A DNA stretch of 64,000 nt, taken from assembly GCF_033063295.1 (NCBI RefSeq), contig NZ_JAWJZH010000001.1, positions 2,852,001-2,916,000 of the forward strand, in the 5' to 3' direction. This DNA is from Nitrosomonas sp. Is35 (lineage in GTDB: Bacteria; Pseudomonadota; Gammaproteobacteria; Burkholderiales; Nitrosomonadaceae). Every line of letters begins with the position of its first letter. The first letter of the stretch is position 1. Shown piece after piece: positions 54,629-63,824 of this stretch. A model generated the notes under the pieces. The model did not search any database, was not told where the DNA came from, and saw only the letters and a program-made list of their open reading frames with translations. A program made the translations under genes and the position numbers.

Positions 54629-55966
54629 ATGATAAGCAATAGCACAATCGAAGTTTCCGTTAGTGACTTACAACTGGGAATGTTTGTCAGTGATCTTGAT
54701 CGCCCCTGGCTTGAAACACCTTATCTGATTCAAGGCATTCTGATCCAGTCGCAGAATGACATTGACGAGCTTAAACGCTATTGCGCGCATGTTTACGTGG
54801 ACATGGATAGAAGCGAGCCATTCATTGCGCAACAACGCGCGCCGCATGCCACCACTGCGCCGGATTCTTTGCTTCAGCAATCTCCAGGGCGACCCATGCC
54901 TCACGCCGATTCTCGCACTTCATCCAGCGCTACAAGCTGGCACCAGCCGCCAACAGGAACGCAAGAAGCCGAACCGCTGGATGTGCTGCGGCGCGTTAAA
55001 ACCTATGCGGATATTTGCACGGCTGAACAAGAAATCCCGGCAGCAGTAAAGGCACATGACATTGCCTCCACTTTATTCAACGATATCAGTTTCAACCTTG
55101 AGCACGAAATCAAGATTGATATGCAGAAGGCTCATGAGGTCGTCGACACATTGTGTGAAAGCGTTATCCGTAACCCCGATGCAGCACTTTTACTGGCGCA
55201 GCTTAAAACCACTGGCAAAGCGCTTTACGATAGCGCGATCAAGACCTCGGTCCATCTGTTGGCGTTCGGGCGGCATCTTGGTCTGCCGCGTAAAGAACTG
55301 GCAATACTGGGTTTGGGCGGATTGCTGATGGATATCGGCAAATTACGCTTACCCAAAGCGATTCAAGCCAAAAGAAACATGTCGCTCACGCCGGATGAGC
55401 GCAAGCTGATGAAACGCCACATCGCCTATGGAGAAGAGATAGCTTCTCAGCTGAGTGATGCACCGGAAGAAGTCATTAAAATTATTCTTCAGCACCATGA
55501 GCGCGAGAACGGCAATGGCTACCCTTTCGGTTTGTACGCCAATCAACTACATGCTTATTCGCGCATGGCGGCTATCGTCGATTGCTATGAAGAGATCATC
55601 TGGGGAGAGCCCAGCATGCCGGGCATGAAACCATTCCAAGCCTTGAAGGAGCTCAAGGAAAATGCGCAAAACGGCCTCAATTATACTTTGGTGGAACAAT
55701 TTGCCCAGTGTGTCGGCATGTTCCCGGTAGGCAGCCTGGTTGAGCTCAATACAGGCGAGATTGCCATCGTGCTCACGCATAATCGCACACAACGCTTTCT
55801 TCCTTGCATCATGATCATTTGCGATGCCGGAAAAAAACCCTACAGCACCCCGTTGACCCTGGACTTAAGAACCGCTGGAGCAAGCCCGAGCGGTATCCAG
55901 TATGCCATAGTCAATGATTTACCCCAGGGTGCTTATGGAATCGATCCCCAAAAATATTACTTATAA
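54629..55966 (+). CDS. DUF3391/HD-GYP protein with an altered HD dyad
   Basis: 445 aa. An N-terminal DUF3391 domain (VSDLQLGMFVSDLDRPWLETPYLIQG-type wording, residues 8-60) precedes an HD-GYP domain (about 190-380). The HHE-GYP end (HHEREN GNGYP, 289-299) and H264 are intact, but the usual first-ligand HS is T206-S207 and the HD dyad reads M234-D235 (LLMDIGK). Two metal ligands appear lost, so phosphodiesterase activity is doubtful and it may be a c-di-GMP sensor or regulator. It is cotranscribed with the EAL protein 30 bases on. Confidence 0.9.
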   Translation: MISNSTIEVSVSDLQLGMFVSDLDRPWLETPYLIQGILIQSQNDIDELKRYCAHVYVDMDRSEPFIAQQRAPHATTAPDSLLQQSPGRPMPHADSRTSSSATSWHQPPTGTQEAEPLDVLRRVKTYADICTAEQEIPAAVKAHDIASTLFNDISFNLEHEIKIDMQKAHEVVDTLCESVIRNPDAALLLAQLKTTGKALYDSAIKTSVHLLAFGRHLGLPRKELAILGLGGLLMDIGKLRLPKAIQAKRNMSLTPDERKLMKRHIAYGEEIASQLSDAPEEVIKIILQHHERENGNGYPFGLYANQLHAYSRMAAIVDCYEEIIWGEPSMPGMKPFQALKELKENAQNGLNYTLVEQFAQCVGMFPVGSLVELNTGEIAIVLTHNRTQRFLPCIMIICDAGKKPYSTPLTLDLRTAGASPSGIQYAIVNDLPQGAYGIDPQKYYL

Positions 55967-55995
55967 GCTGTTGCACTTACCGGCGCCGTGAATTT

Positions 55996-57297
55996 ATGAC
56001 TGTACTTGTTTATCAGGATTTCTTGCAACACGCTTCCCGCCAATTGGGCAGTGCCCACCCCAGCGGTCTACGCAGCGCGGTGCTGATCGTCAACTTTGAG
56101 CGGCTGGCGGAATTGGACGGCGTGCTTGGCTTTACCGTCGTCGACGACATTCTGCAACAAATCGCCGGTCAGCTCAGAAACGCTTTAAATCCGCGAGATC
56201 TGGTCGGTATAACCGGACGCTATCAATTGTGCTGTTTACTGGCCGATTTGCTCACCGATGCGCATGCCATGCTGGCTGCGCATAAAATTATCCGGATTTT
56301 GGCACAGCCTTTTGCATTTGGCAGAAGAAACATCATCCTTGCTCCGCGCATTGGCGTGGCTTTACCCGATGAAAGCAACCATACGCTCGATCAACTGATG
56401 AGCAGCGCCAGTTCGGCGGTACGTCAGGCAAAACTGGAGCAAGAGCCGATCAAGCTTTTTGTGGCCGAATTGCAAGACCCCTTGCTTTTTCATATCGATC
56501 TTTGGTCCGATCTGGGAAACGCCATCGAAACAGGCGGATTGCATTTGGGTTATCAACCGCAAATCGATATACCCAGCGGCAAGATCAAAGCAACCGAGGC
56601 GTTGCTGCGTTGGAATCACCCCAATCATGGACCGATTCGAACGGATAAATTAATCCAGATCGCGGAAGGAACCGCGCTCATGCCCAAACTCACTTTATGG
56701 GTTTTCCACACCGCGTTGAGAGAATGTGCTGAATATCGCAAGGCCGGATTACATGCCGGTATTTCGATTAACTTTTCCGCCGACGATCTGCGCGATCCGG
56801 AACTCACGGAACTGGTTGCGCAAGGCTTAGCCTTGTGGAATGTCCCGGCTGGCGATATCACCATCGAGCTGACCGAAACAGCGGTAATGGCCAGTCATGC
56901 TGGCACACTGGACACTTTGCATCAGCTTAAAAACATGGGCATAAAACTCGCCATGGACGATTTTGGAACGGGATATTCATCAATGGCGCGCATGTTGGAT
57001 TTGCCTTTGGATGAAGTAAAAATCGATATGGTGTTTGTCCGGCATATGGCAACCCGCCATAAGCATGACCGTATCGTCGATTCCATGATCACTCTCGCGC
57101 ACCGCCTGAATCTGTCGGTGGTTGCCGAAGGCGTGGAAGATCTTGCGACTTATCAGCGTCTACGAACATTAGGATGTGACGTCATTCAAGGCTACCTCAT
57201 TGGCAAAGCCATGCCGTTGCCGGAGCTCATCAAAGCGGTCAATAATCAATCCTTCGATTTTTTGCGAACCTCGCCGCACACGGCAACTGAAAGCTGA
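55996..57297 (+). CDS. Degenerate GGDEF plus EAL protein
   Basis: 433 aa, soluble. The first domain has the GGDEF fold wording (LIVNFERLAELDGVLGF, VVDDILQQIAGQLR) but GRYQL at 74-78 replaces GGDEF, so it cannot be a cyclase. The EAL domain keeps EAL at 201-203 (TEALLRWNHP), [31 protein letters not shown] and GVED, and should be an active c-di-GMP phosphodiesterase; the first domain may bind GTP as an activator. It follows the HD-GYP-like gene after 30 bases. Confidence 0.92.
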   Translation: MTVLVYQDFLQHASRQLGSAHPSGLRSAVLIVNFERLAELDGVLGFTVVDDILQQIAGQLRNALNPRDLVGITGRYQLCCLLADLLTDAHAMLAAHKIIRILAQPFAFGRRNIILAPRIGVALPDESNHTLDQLMSSASSAVRQAKLEQEPIKLFVAELQDPLLFHIDLWSDLGNAIETGGLHLGYQPQIDIPSGKIKATEALLRWNHPNHGPIRTDKLIQIAEGTALMPKLTLWVFHTALRECAEYRKAGLHAGISINFSADDLRDPELTELVAQGLALWNVPAGDITIELTETAVMASHAGTLDTLHQLKNMGIKLAMDDFGTGYSSMARMLDLPLDEVKIDMVFVRHMATRHKHDRIVDSMITLAHRLNLSVVAEGVEDLATYQRLRTLGCDVIQGYLIGKAMPLPELIKAVNNQSFDFLRTSPHTATES

Positions 57298-57313
57298 ATT
57301 GCGTTCTGCCGGA

Positions 57314-57823
57314 TTAATCAAATCCCGGAATCTGGAATTCATCCCGGTCAGCAGACAAGTTTGCATGGCTGAAAAATTCTTCGCTTAATTTCGACACCGG
57401 CACATCCCGGCATTCCAGATTGGCAATCCGTTGCCCGTTCTTCTCCACCGCAACACCGTCCTTCGCGCCCCATCCCTTGCCGATCGCGGTATAGACAATG
57501 TAGTGATGCTGCCCGTTGATAAAACGCAGATAACCGCCGCCACCGCCTGCGAACATCAGTGTTCGCGCTTGCACGTACGACGCAGCCGGGGCGGCTTTCG
57601 TCAAACCGGGAAACACCAGCTCAGGTGCGCCTTTTAATCCGAAACGGTATTGCAGATAACCGCTATTGGCGGAAAAATCGTTCGATGCGCATACCGAAAC
57701 CATTTTCTTGCCGAGCGAGCAAGAAAAGACGATTTGCTCCTGCGCGCTGCAATGCGATTCCCCGGCCCAAACGGGCACGGCAATCAAGCCGAGCAATCCG
57801 CCGATTAACGTAACCGTTTTCAA
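57314..57823 (-). CDS. Exported protein of unknown function, partner of the GH19 hydrolase
   Basis: 169 aa. A signal peptide (VTLIGGLLGLIAVPVWA) precedes a mature domain with four cysteines (ESHCSAQEQIVFSCSLGKKMVSVCA and ANLECRDVP), likely disulphide-linked, and beta-rich wording (YLQYRFGLKGAPELVFPG). I do not recognise the family. Its start overlaps the stop of the GH19 gene by four bases, so it is made with that enzyme and exported. The pairing resembles a cell-wall hydrolase effector and a periplasmic immunity protein or inhibitor. Confidence 0.75.
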   Translation of the reverse strand: MKTVTLIGGLLGLIAVPVWAGESHCSAQEQIVFSCSLGKKMVSVCASNDFSANSGYLQYRFGLKGAPELVFPGLTKAAPAASYVQARTLMFAGGGGGYLRFINGQHHYIVYTAIGKGWGAKDGVAVEKNGQRIANLECRDVPVSKLSEEFFSHANLSADRDEFQIPGFD

Positions 57824-58419
57824 GCCAATAACGCGTAATATTGTTTGAAATGGTTAATCCGGTCATCCAGCCCCAGCGTTCCGCCATTCACTTTCTTGGT
57901 GATCCTGGTTACCACGTCATCGCTCGCGCCTTGATCGGCCAGATCATTGAGCGCTCTGGTACTCCAGAACCACGCCGCGGATAACAGCGGATATTTGGTT
58001 TTGACCCAATCCGGATTGGCGGCTACATCGTCGCCGATCGCCTTGGCAAGTGCGCTGTAATTATCTTTACCGGTTAGTTGAATATAGCCTCGGCCACGGT
58101 ATTTATAGCCTTCTTTGCTGGCCTCGTCCCCGTTTCCCATGCGATTGGCATAAACGCGCGAAGCGATTTTCTCCGGTTGGCGGGCATAGCTATCCGCCAG
58201 ATCGCCGGGAAAGTATTTTGAAAATACTTTTTTCAATCCATCGGCGGAATAATTCAGGTTTTCTTCCAAAGCTTTGAACTCTGCACTCTCGTGGGCGCAT
58301 TGTGCGAGAAAATGCGCCAGACGCAAGGGTGAATCGATACCAAACTTGGCGGCGCAATCCGGGATTTGGACCAGCACGGTATCGGGAACATGGGTTTTCA
58401 GATTATCCAGGGGTAACAT
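57820..58419 (-). CDS. Glycoside hydrolase family 19-type (chitinase/endolysin-like) enzyme
   Basis: 199 aa, without a signal peptide. HFLAQCAHESAEFKALEENLNYS holds the catalytic Glu (E44) of the GH19 fold, followed by YRGRGYIQLTGKDNYSALA and a C-terminal VTKKVNGG-type segment (here ITKKVNGGTLGLDDR). Short single-domain GH19 proteins of this kind act on peptidoglycan in phage endolysins and some secreted effectors. No phage gene is nearby. It is coupled to an exported partner downstream by an ATGA overlap. Confidence 0.9.
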   Translation of the reverse strand: MLPLDNLKTHVPDTVLVQIPDCAAKFGIDSPLRLAHFLAQCAHESAEFKALEENLNYSADGLKKVFSKYFPGDLADSYARQPEKIASRVYANRMGNGDEASKEGYKYRGRGYIQLTGKDNYSALAKAIGDDVAANPDWVKTKYPLLSAAWFWSTRALNDLADQGASDDVVTRITKKVNGGTLGLDDRINHFKQYYALLA

Positions 58420-58519
58420 CTTCGCTCTCCCAAATGTTTAATAGTGAAATGACTGGTCGGCATACAATGAATTTGGTTGCTTCCGCATTATAATCACAAT
58501 TTTATAACCGCAGCTTGTT

Positions 58520-60310
58520 ATGCCGACGATTAAACCGCTCCCCGAATTATTGATTAACCAAATTGCCGCTGGCGAAGTGGTCGAACGCCCTGCGTCGGCG
58601 CTCAAGGAAATGCTGGAAAACAGTATTGACGCCGGCGCCAAAAAAATCACCGTGCAATTGCAGCAAGGCGGGGTGAAGCAAATTCGCGTCACGGATGACG
58701 GCAGCGGCATCGCCAAAGACGAATTATTGCTGGCGCTAACGCGCCACAGCACCAGCAAAATCAGCACACTCGAGGATTTACACCGGATCACCAGCTTGGG
58801 TTTTCGTGGCGAAGCACTCGCCAGTATCGCGGCCGTTTCCCGGTTGACCTTGACCAGCCGCCAAGCCGGGCAAAGCCATGCGTGGCAGATCGGCATTGAA
58901 GGCAAAGCGGTCTCGCAACCCGAGCCCGCCTCGCTGACCAGCGGAACAATGCTGGATGTCAATGATATGTACTTCAATATCCCCGCCCGGCGCAAATTCC
59001 TGAAATCCGAAGCCACCGAGTTCGCGCATTGCGACGAAACCTTCAAACGCCTGGCGCTATCGCAAGCCGGGATTGAATTCGTGCTGCAACATAACGGCAA
59101 AGTGCGCCGCCTGTTACGCGCCACCAGTTCCGCGCAACGGATCGCGGCGGTTCTGGGCGAAGAATTCGGGCAGACAGCGGCCCCGGTAGATGAACAATCC
59201 GCTGACATGCGCTTGCACGGTCTGGTGGCATTACCGGCTTATGCGCGGTCTTCACGCGACGCGCAGTATTTTTTTGTCAACAACCGCTTCGTCAGCGATA
59301 AATTGATTTCGCACGCATTGCGCGAGGCCTACCGCGATGTATTGCACCTGGACAAGCACCCGGCCTTTGCGCTGTTTCTGGAAATCGACCCGGAAAGCGT
59401 CGATGTCAATGTGCATCCCACCAAAACCGAAGTCCGCTTCCGCGAAGCGCGTGCATTGCATCAATTCATTTTTCACGCGATCAACAAAGCGCTCGCCACG
59501 CCCAACAGAACCATCAATACCGCTGAACCGGAACAACCAGCCCGGTCATTCCCTGCCTATCCTAAGACCGGTCAGGCACAATCCGCACCGGTGTCGCAAC
59601 CAGGCAGTTTTTACGGCACCTTGTTTGGCGTGGAACCGCGCGCATACCCGGCCCCACCCGTCAACGTCTTAGTCACAACAGCGGAAAAATCCGGGCAACC
59701 GGTTGCAACGGAAGAAAAACAGGACAGCCACCCGCTCGGTTTCGCGCTGGGACAACTGCACGGCGTCTATATCCTGGCGCAGAATGCGCGCGGCTTGGTG
59801 GTTGTCGACATGCATGCGGCACACGAACGGATTATGTACGAACAACTCAAGCAGGCACTCGATCAGCATGAAATACTGATGCAGCCGCTGTTGATCCCGG
59901 TCGTTTTTCACGCCGGCAGCCTGGAGGTTGCCGTTGTTGAAGAAAATCACAGCACGCTGGAACAACTGGGGTTTGATATCGCGATCCTGTCACCCGCCAC
60001 GCTGACCGTGCGCGCAGTTCCGACCACGCTGAAAGATGCCGATATCGCCCAGCTCGCCCGTGACATTCTGCGCGAAATCCGCGAATACGGCGCCAGCCAG
60101 ATTCTTACCGCGAAACGCAATGAAATTCTCGCCACCATGGCTTGCCACGGCGCCATCCGCGCCAACCGCAGATTGACCCTCGAGGAAATGAACGCCTTGC
60201 TGCGCGATATGGAACAAACCGAACGTGCCGGTCAATGCAATCACGGCAGGCCGACGTGGTTTGAAACCAGTCTGGCTGATTTGGATAAGTTGTTTATGCG
60301 GGGGAAATGA
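58520..60310 (+). CDS. mutL: DNA mismatch repair protein MutL
   Basis: 596 aa. The N-terminal GHKL ATPase motifs are INQIAAGEVVERPASALKEM, the DDGSGI box, RHSTSKI and LGFRGEALASI; DVNVHPTKTEVRF closes the domain. After a Pro-rich linker (about 335-400), the C-terminal domain has DMHAAHERIMYE, the DxHAxxExxxxE endonuclease pattern, and CNHGRPTW. MutL of betaproteobacteria lacking MutH has this endonuclease, so strand nicking is likely its own. It stands alone; miaA or hfq, often next door, is absent here. Confidence 0.96.
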   Translation: MPTIKPLPELLINQIAAGEVVERPASALKEMLENSIDAGAKKITVQLQQGGVKQIRVTDDGSGIAKDELLLALTRHSTSKISTLEDLHRITSLGFRGEALASIAAVSRLTLTSRQAGQSHAWQIGIEGKAVSQPEPASLTSGTMLDVNDMYFNIPARRKFLKSEATEFAHCDETFKRLALSQAGIEFVLQHNGKVRRLLRATSSAQRIAAVLGEEFGQTAAPVDEQSADMRLHGLVALPAYARSSRDAQYFFVNNRFVSDKLISHALREAYRDVLHLDKHPAFALFLEIDPESVDVNVHPTKTEVRFREARALHQFIFHAINKALATPNRTINTAEPEQPARSFPAYPKTGQAQSAPVSQPGSFYGTLFGVEPRAYPAPPVNVLVTTAEKSGQPVATEEKQDSHPLGFALGQLHGVYILAQNARGLVVVDMHAAHERIMYEQLKQALDQHEILMQPLLIPVVFHAGSLEVAVVEENHSTLEQLGFDIAILSPATLTVRAVPTTLKDADIAQLARDILREIREYGASQILTAKRNEILATMACHGAIRANRRLTLEEMNALLRDMEQTERAGQCNHGRPTWFETSLADLDKLFMRGK

Positions 60311-60424
60311 AGCGATGCCGCCGATTCATATCTTTACGATACAAATCACTCACATTACGCTAACATCAGTGTGCTGGGAGAAGTTCTTTTTCTTGATACC
60401 GGACATTGAAAAAGGGGAAATAAC

Positions 60425-61744
60425 ATGAGTGTGAGCGCAAGTCGCGGAGATTTCTTTGCGGAGATGAAAGAATGGGCAAAAGTTAACGTGCTATGGATCG
60501 CCGCTCATGTGATCAACTTATTATTTGGCATAGCCATCTATATCTTTAAAATACTGGATGGCGAAAGCGGCATTCCCATTCTCCCAATCGTCATTTCCAT
60601 GTGCATCGTCTTTGTGCATATCTTCACTTATCCGATTGAAGCGTTACCGGCGGAAGGATCGACGCAAGACGAAAGAAAAAGAATCGAAGACATCAGATCC
60701 CGGCAGCGCAATAAATGGATGATCTTTGCGTATAGTTTCATGTTGATATCACTGTTGCTGACTTTTTATCCTTTCATCAACCCGCTGTTCAGTTTTGTGG
60801 AAAAAACATCCGGTCAATCCGGCGGAACCGTTCAGCAGGAATCCACTGAACAAGAAAAGACAAAACCCGATGCAGGACGATACCTCAAAACATTGCGTGA
60901 ACGGCCGATCGCTGTATTTGTCGGCTGCTCCTTGGATCCAAAAGCAAAAACCTTGCTTTGCTCCAAATCTGATGCCGAACCGGAAGGCGATGCTCAAAAA
61001 GCGCAAAATCCGGGAGGCGGAACTGCTGGCAAAGCATGGGTCATCAACATCGGCGGACATATCGACCAGTGCACTAAAGACGACGACCCAAATTTCGGCA
61101 AGTCGGTCACCTGCCAAGTAAAAGACGGCCTGCTCATCCCGCTCTATTTCATCATTATGGCGTTGATGGGCGGCAGTATCAGTCTCACCCGGCGGCTGCC
61201 GGAACTGCAAAAGCAAGCGGGCTCGGAGCACATCGCCACAGAACAGCAACCCAAACTAACGCAATACGAATTCCGCGAGCACCTGATCTTTCAGATGGTG
61301 CAGTATATCTCGGCGCCGTTTCTGGCAATCCTGGCGTATTATCTGATCGAACCGGGCAATATTACCAATTCGGTCGTGCTGGCCTTCACCGCCGGATTCG
61401 CATCGGAAACGATCCTGCTCATGGTGCGGTCGATCGCCAACAAAATCACCCCGGGAAGCGGCGAAGCACTACAATATGGCGCGATTGCCGGTGTCGTCAC
61501 GATTCAAGACGCTGCCGCGAAGAAAGCGGAAGTATTTCTGACCGAATTACCGCAAATTCACTCGATTACCGACGAGCAAGGATTTTATGTGTTGAGTAAC
61601 GTACCTGTCGGCGAGCATAGCATCAGCGTCAAATCGACCGACAATGAAGCGATTCTGAAAAAAGACACGGTAAAAATCGAACGCGCGCAAGCCATCGTGA
61701 AAAAGAATCTGACAATTGCCGTCGATGATGGAGGACAAAAATAA
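60425..61744 (+). CDS. Multi-pass membrane protein with carboxypeptidase-regulatory-like C-terminus
   Basis: 439 aa, preceded by AAGGGGAAA. About five or six membrane segments lie around residues 18-38, 50-68, 98-118, 235-255 and 290-335. Between them is a soluble Gln/Lys-rich region with four cysteines (VGCSLDPKAKTLLCSK, DQCTKDDD, VTCQVKD). The last 85 residues resemble a carboxypeptidase-regulatory beta-sandwich (AEVFLTELPQIHSITDEQGF, VLSNVPVGEHSISV). I do not recognise the whole protein. A strong terminator directly follows, so it is probably monocistronic. Confidence 0.7.
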   Translation: MSVSASRGDFFAEMKEWAKVNVLWIAAHVINLLFGIAIYIFKILDGESGIPILPIVISMCIVFVHIFTYPIEALPAEGSTQDERKRIEDIRSRQRNKWMIFAYSFMLISLLLTFYPFINPLFSFVEKTSGQSGGTVQQESTEQEKTKPDAGRYLKTLRERPIAVFVGCSLDPKAKTLLCSKSDAEPEGDAQKAQNPGGGTAGKAWVINIGGHIDQCTKDDDPNFGKSVTCQVKDGLLIPLYFIIMALMGGSISLTRRLPELQKQAGSEHIATEQQPKLTQYEFREHLIFQMVQYISAPFLAILAYYLIEPGNITNSVVLAFTAGFASETILLMVRSIANKITPGSGEALQYGAIAGVVTIQDAAAKKAEVFLTELPQIHSITDEQGFYVLSNVPVGEHSISVKSTDNEAILKKDTVKIERAQAIVKKNLTIAVDDGGQK

Positions 61745-61769
61745 CGGAATATTACGTTCCGTTATTTTC
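61741..61769 (+). terminator. Rho-independent terminator
   Basis: ATAACGGAA (61741-61749) and TTCCGTTAT (61757-61765) form a perfect 9-bp stem with a 7-base loop, followed by TTT. It overlaps the stop codon of the membrane-protein gene. Confidence 0.75.
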
Positions 61770-61816
61770 ACCCGGAGCAATTCCGCCCGGATAACAAAAA
61801 ACAACAATAAGGCTTT

Positions 61817-62209
61817 ATGAGAAAAATATTCTTTGGTTTAACCCTGATGTTCGTCAGTACCGGCACAATGGCCGAATGGAACCGCATCAGCGAAAGCGAC
61901 CGCAAAGGCGGTTCAGTTCTGTATAACGACCCGGCCTCGCTCCGCAAAGCAGCGGGCCGGGCTAAAATGGCGGTTCTATTCGATTACCCAACGCTGCAAA
62001 AAGCCGCTGGGGCGGAGTTTCTATCGGAAAAAATCCGGCGCGAATACAACTGCCAGGAAAAACAAATCCGCACCCTCGCCTACTCACTTTTCAGCTTGAA
62101 CATGGAACACGGCGACCTAGTGCGCTCGTACAACCAGCCGCAGAAATGGGAAATGGTAAAGCAGGGCAGCACAGAGGAAATGGAGTGGAAGGTGGCGTGT
62201 AGTGAGTAA
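61817..62209 (+). CDS. Exported surface-adhesin-E-like protein (copy 2)
   Basis: 130 aa. A signal peptide (IFFGLTLMFVSTGTMA) precedes a beta-rich domain (WNRISESDRKGGSVLYNDPASLRK, REYNCQEKQIRTLAYSLFS) with two cysteines, the second in the final WKVACSE. Order of features and cysteine positions match the protein at 51868, although identity is low. It follows the terminator at 61741 and so probably has its own promoter. Confidence 0.72.
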   Translation: MRKIFFGLTLMFVSTGTMAEWNRISESDRKGGSVLYNDPASLRKAAGRAKMAVLFDYPTLQKAAGAEFLSEKIRREYNCQEKQIRTLAYSLFSLNMEHGDLVRSYNQPQKWEMVKQGSTEEMEWKVACSE

Positions 62210-62399
62210 ACTCGCGACACCGGAAAATTCCCGTCAATCAGCCGCTGGCACCGGGTCGGATCGTTTTCTATGCAACAGAGAAAAACGGAATTAATGGAAA
62301 GATCAAGATTCTTTCCAGCAGAAATTGCCCGGAACTGGTACCTTTTCACAAGCGAATACGGAATGCGCAGATTGAATTTTCAAATGAGCGCTGGTTTAC
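62210..62399. other. Spacer before the transposase remnant
   Basis: About 190 bases without a gene. Together with the remnant it makes a 346-base stretch lacking intact genes between two convergent genes. Confidence 0.35.
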
Positions 62400-62540
62400 A
62401 TGGAGGCTTTGACGCTGAAAGATGCCATCCATGTGAATACAACAGTGAATGAAGAAAACATCGCGTACCCAGCCGACAGCAAGTTGGTGGTCAAGATCAT
62501 CAACCGCCCGAACAAGATTGGCAAAGCACATAGTGTTTCC
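62400..62540 (+). pseudogene. Internal fragment of an IS5/IS1182-type transposase
   Basis: In the frame starting near 62400 the text IHVNTTVNEENIAYPADSKL followed by VVKIINRPNKIGKAH resembles the conserved VDTTVQEKNI-YPTDAKL region of IS5/IS1182-type transposases. Both ends are missing and nothing comparable follows, so only about 45 codons of an old insertion remain. No terminal repeats are visible. Confidence 0.6.
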
Positions 62541-62555
62541 AGTGATGCACTTTCG

Positions 62556-63824
62556 TCAAGGAGTGTTTTTTTTCTGCAGCCAGTTAGGCCAATCAGTCTC
62601 AGTGACACCCGGTACTGGTCGTCCCCAGGTCTCGCCGCGGAAGGTATTGGATAGATGCCGGATGATCAATCGTTGCACCAGATTAACGTTCGGCAAAGTG
62701 GCATGAAAACCGGCAGTCGCCAGCATAGTTTTGTCTTGAATTTCCCATATGCTTAAATCATCCGGCGTCACACCCACCAATTGTTCACGAGGCAAAAAGC
62801 CGGGGCAGGCGCCCAGAAAAGGTACTATGCCATCGCCGGTATCCTCACTGTTCGCGCCCTGATCATTAGGATCAGGTAAGACAAAAACCGGTTGATTTTT
62901 TTTGAATTCAATTTTGGCATTGAGCGAGGTTTTGGCACCCAAACCGACAATCGCCAGCCAGCCACTCCGCCCGCCACTGATAAGTTCACTATTATTCAAG
63001 TCCAACCCATTAGCCGTTTGCGCCAGTTCTTTCGCATTGGTTAGAAAATTCTTTAACAGGTCTTTGGCTTCAATATCAGCACCAATGCGTCGAATGAATG
63101 AACCCATCGTATCAAGAATCGATTGTTGCCAATTATCGGCTTCGAACAAGTCAATGCTTTCGTCATTTTTGCCGGTGACTGCATTTTCAAAGTTAGGCAA
63201 CAACTGATAAAGGGATGGCATCATCCTGGCGGTTTCTCGTTCGCGGTCGCGGGGTAACGGACCGGTGAGTTCACCCATGCCGGTGGTAACCTTGCGAATG
63301 GCATCGATTGAGCCTCTGAATGGCGTGGCGACAGTCACCACCTTGCCAACCTTAGTGGGTATTTTTTGCGTTTGGCATTGATGCAAATAGATCGTTAGTA
63401 CCAAACCACCCATCGAATGCGCCACCAAATCGACCTGATTTGCTGAATCTTTTTTGTAGTGCGGCAGCAAATTGGTTCTAGCCAGGACTTCGTCGATAAA
63501 CAAACCTAACTGTTCAGCGGTCTGAAAATTATCCTTGCGCCAATCGTAACCAAAAGCAAAAACAGGAGTTGGTTTTTCAGGTGTTTTGGTAAGATCATAA
63601 CGCAAAGCCTCTACCAAATCGCCGTAAGCCAGCGGGAATGGATTTGTCGCCAATACTCTGGCGGGCTCTCTGGCTTCATAGCGTAGGTCATCGGGATGCA
63701 AGGTGATGCGTTCGTACTCCTTGCGCAACACCGCCGTCCATACCTCCTCCACTGAAATCGGATAATAATCAGCCAGCGAAGTGCCGGTAATACCGGGAAT
63801 CACGATCACGGGATTTTGTGACAC
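62556..63824 (-). CDS. Alpha/beta hydrolase of LCAT/PGAP1-like lipase type
   Basis: 422 aa, no signal peptide. The N-terminal VIVIPGITGTSLADYYP is the oxyanion-loop region of lecithin:cholesterol acyltransferase-like enzymes; FAFGYDWRKDN and VDLVAHSMGGLVL (nucleophile Ser in HSMGG) follow. DGIVPFLGACPG near residue 345 could carry the catalytic Asp and GFHATLPN the catalytic His. Members are phospholipases or acyltransferases. The stop lies close to the transposase remnant, and no partner gene is visible. Confidence 0.87.
   Translation of the reverse strand: MSQNPVIVIPGITGTSLADYYPISVEEVWTAVLRKEYERITLHPDDLRYEAREPARVLATNPFPLAYGDLVEALRYDLTKTPEKPTPVFAFGYDWRKDNFQTAEQLGLFIDEVLARTNLLPHYKKDSANQVDLVAHSMGGLVLTIYLHQCQTQKIPTKVGKVVTVATPFRGSIDAIRKVTTGMGELTGPLPRDRERETARMMPSLYQLLPNFENAVTGKNDESIDLFEADNWQQSILDTMGSFIRRIGADIEAKDLLKNFLTNAKELAQTANGLDLNNSELISGGRSGWLAIVGLGAKTSLNAKIEFKKNQPVFVLPDPNDQGANSEDTGDGIVPFLGACPGFLPREQLVGVTPDDLSIWEIQDKTMLATAGFHATLPNVNLVQRLIIRHLSNTFRGETWGRPVPGVTETDWPNWLQKKNTP

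Noticed and set aside
58438..59208. 256-codon minus-strand ORF
   Set aside because: Antisense to the mutL ATPase region; Ser/Arg-rich shadow reading.
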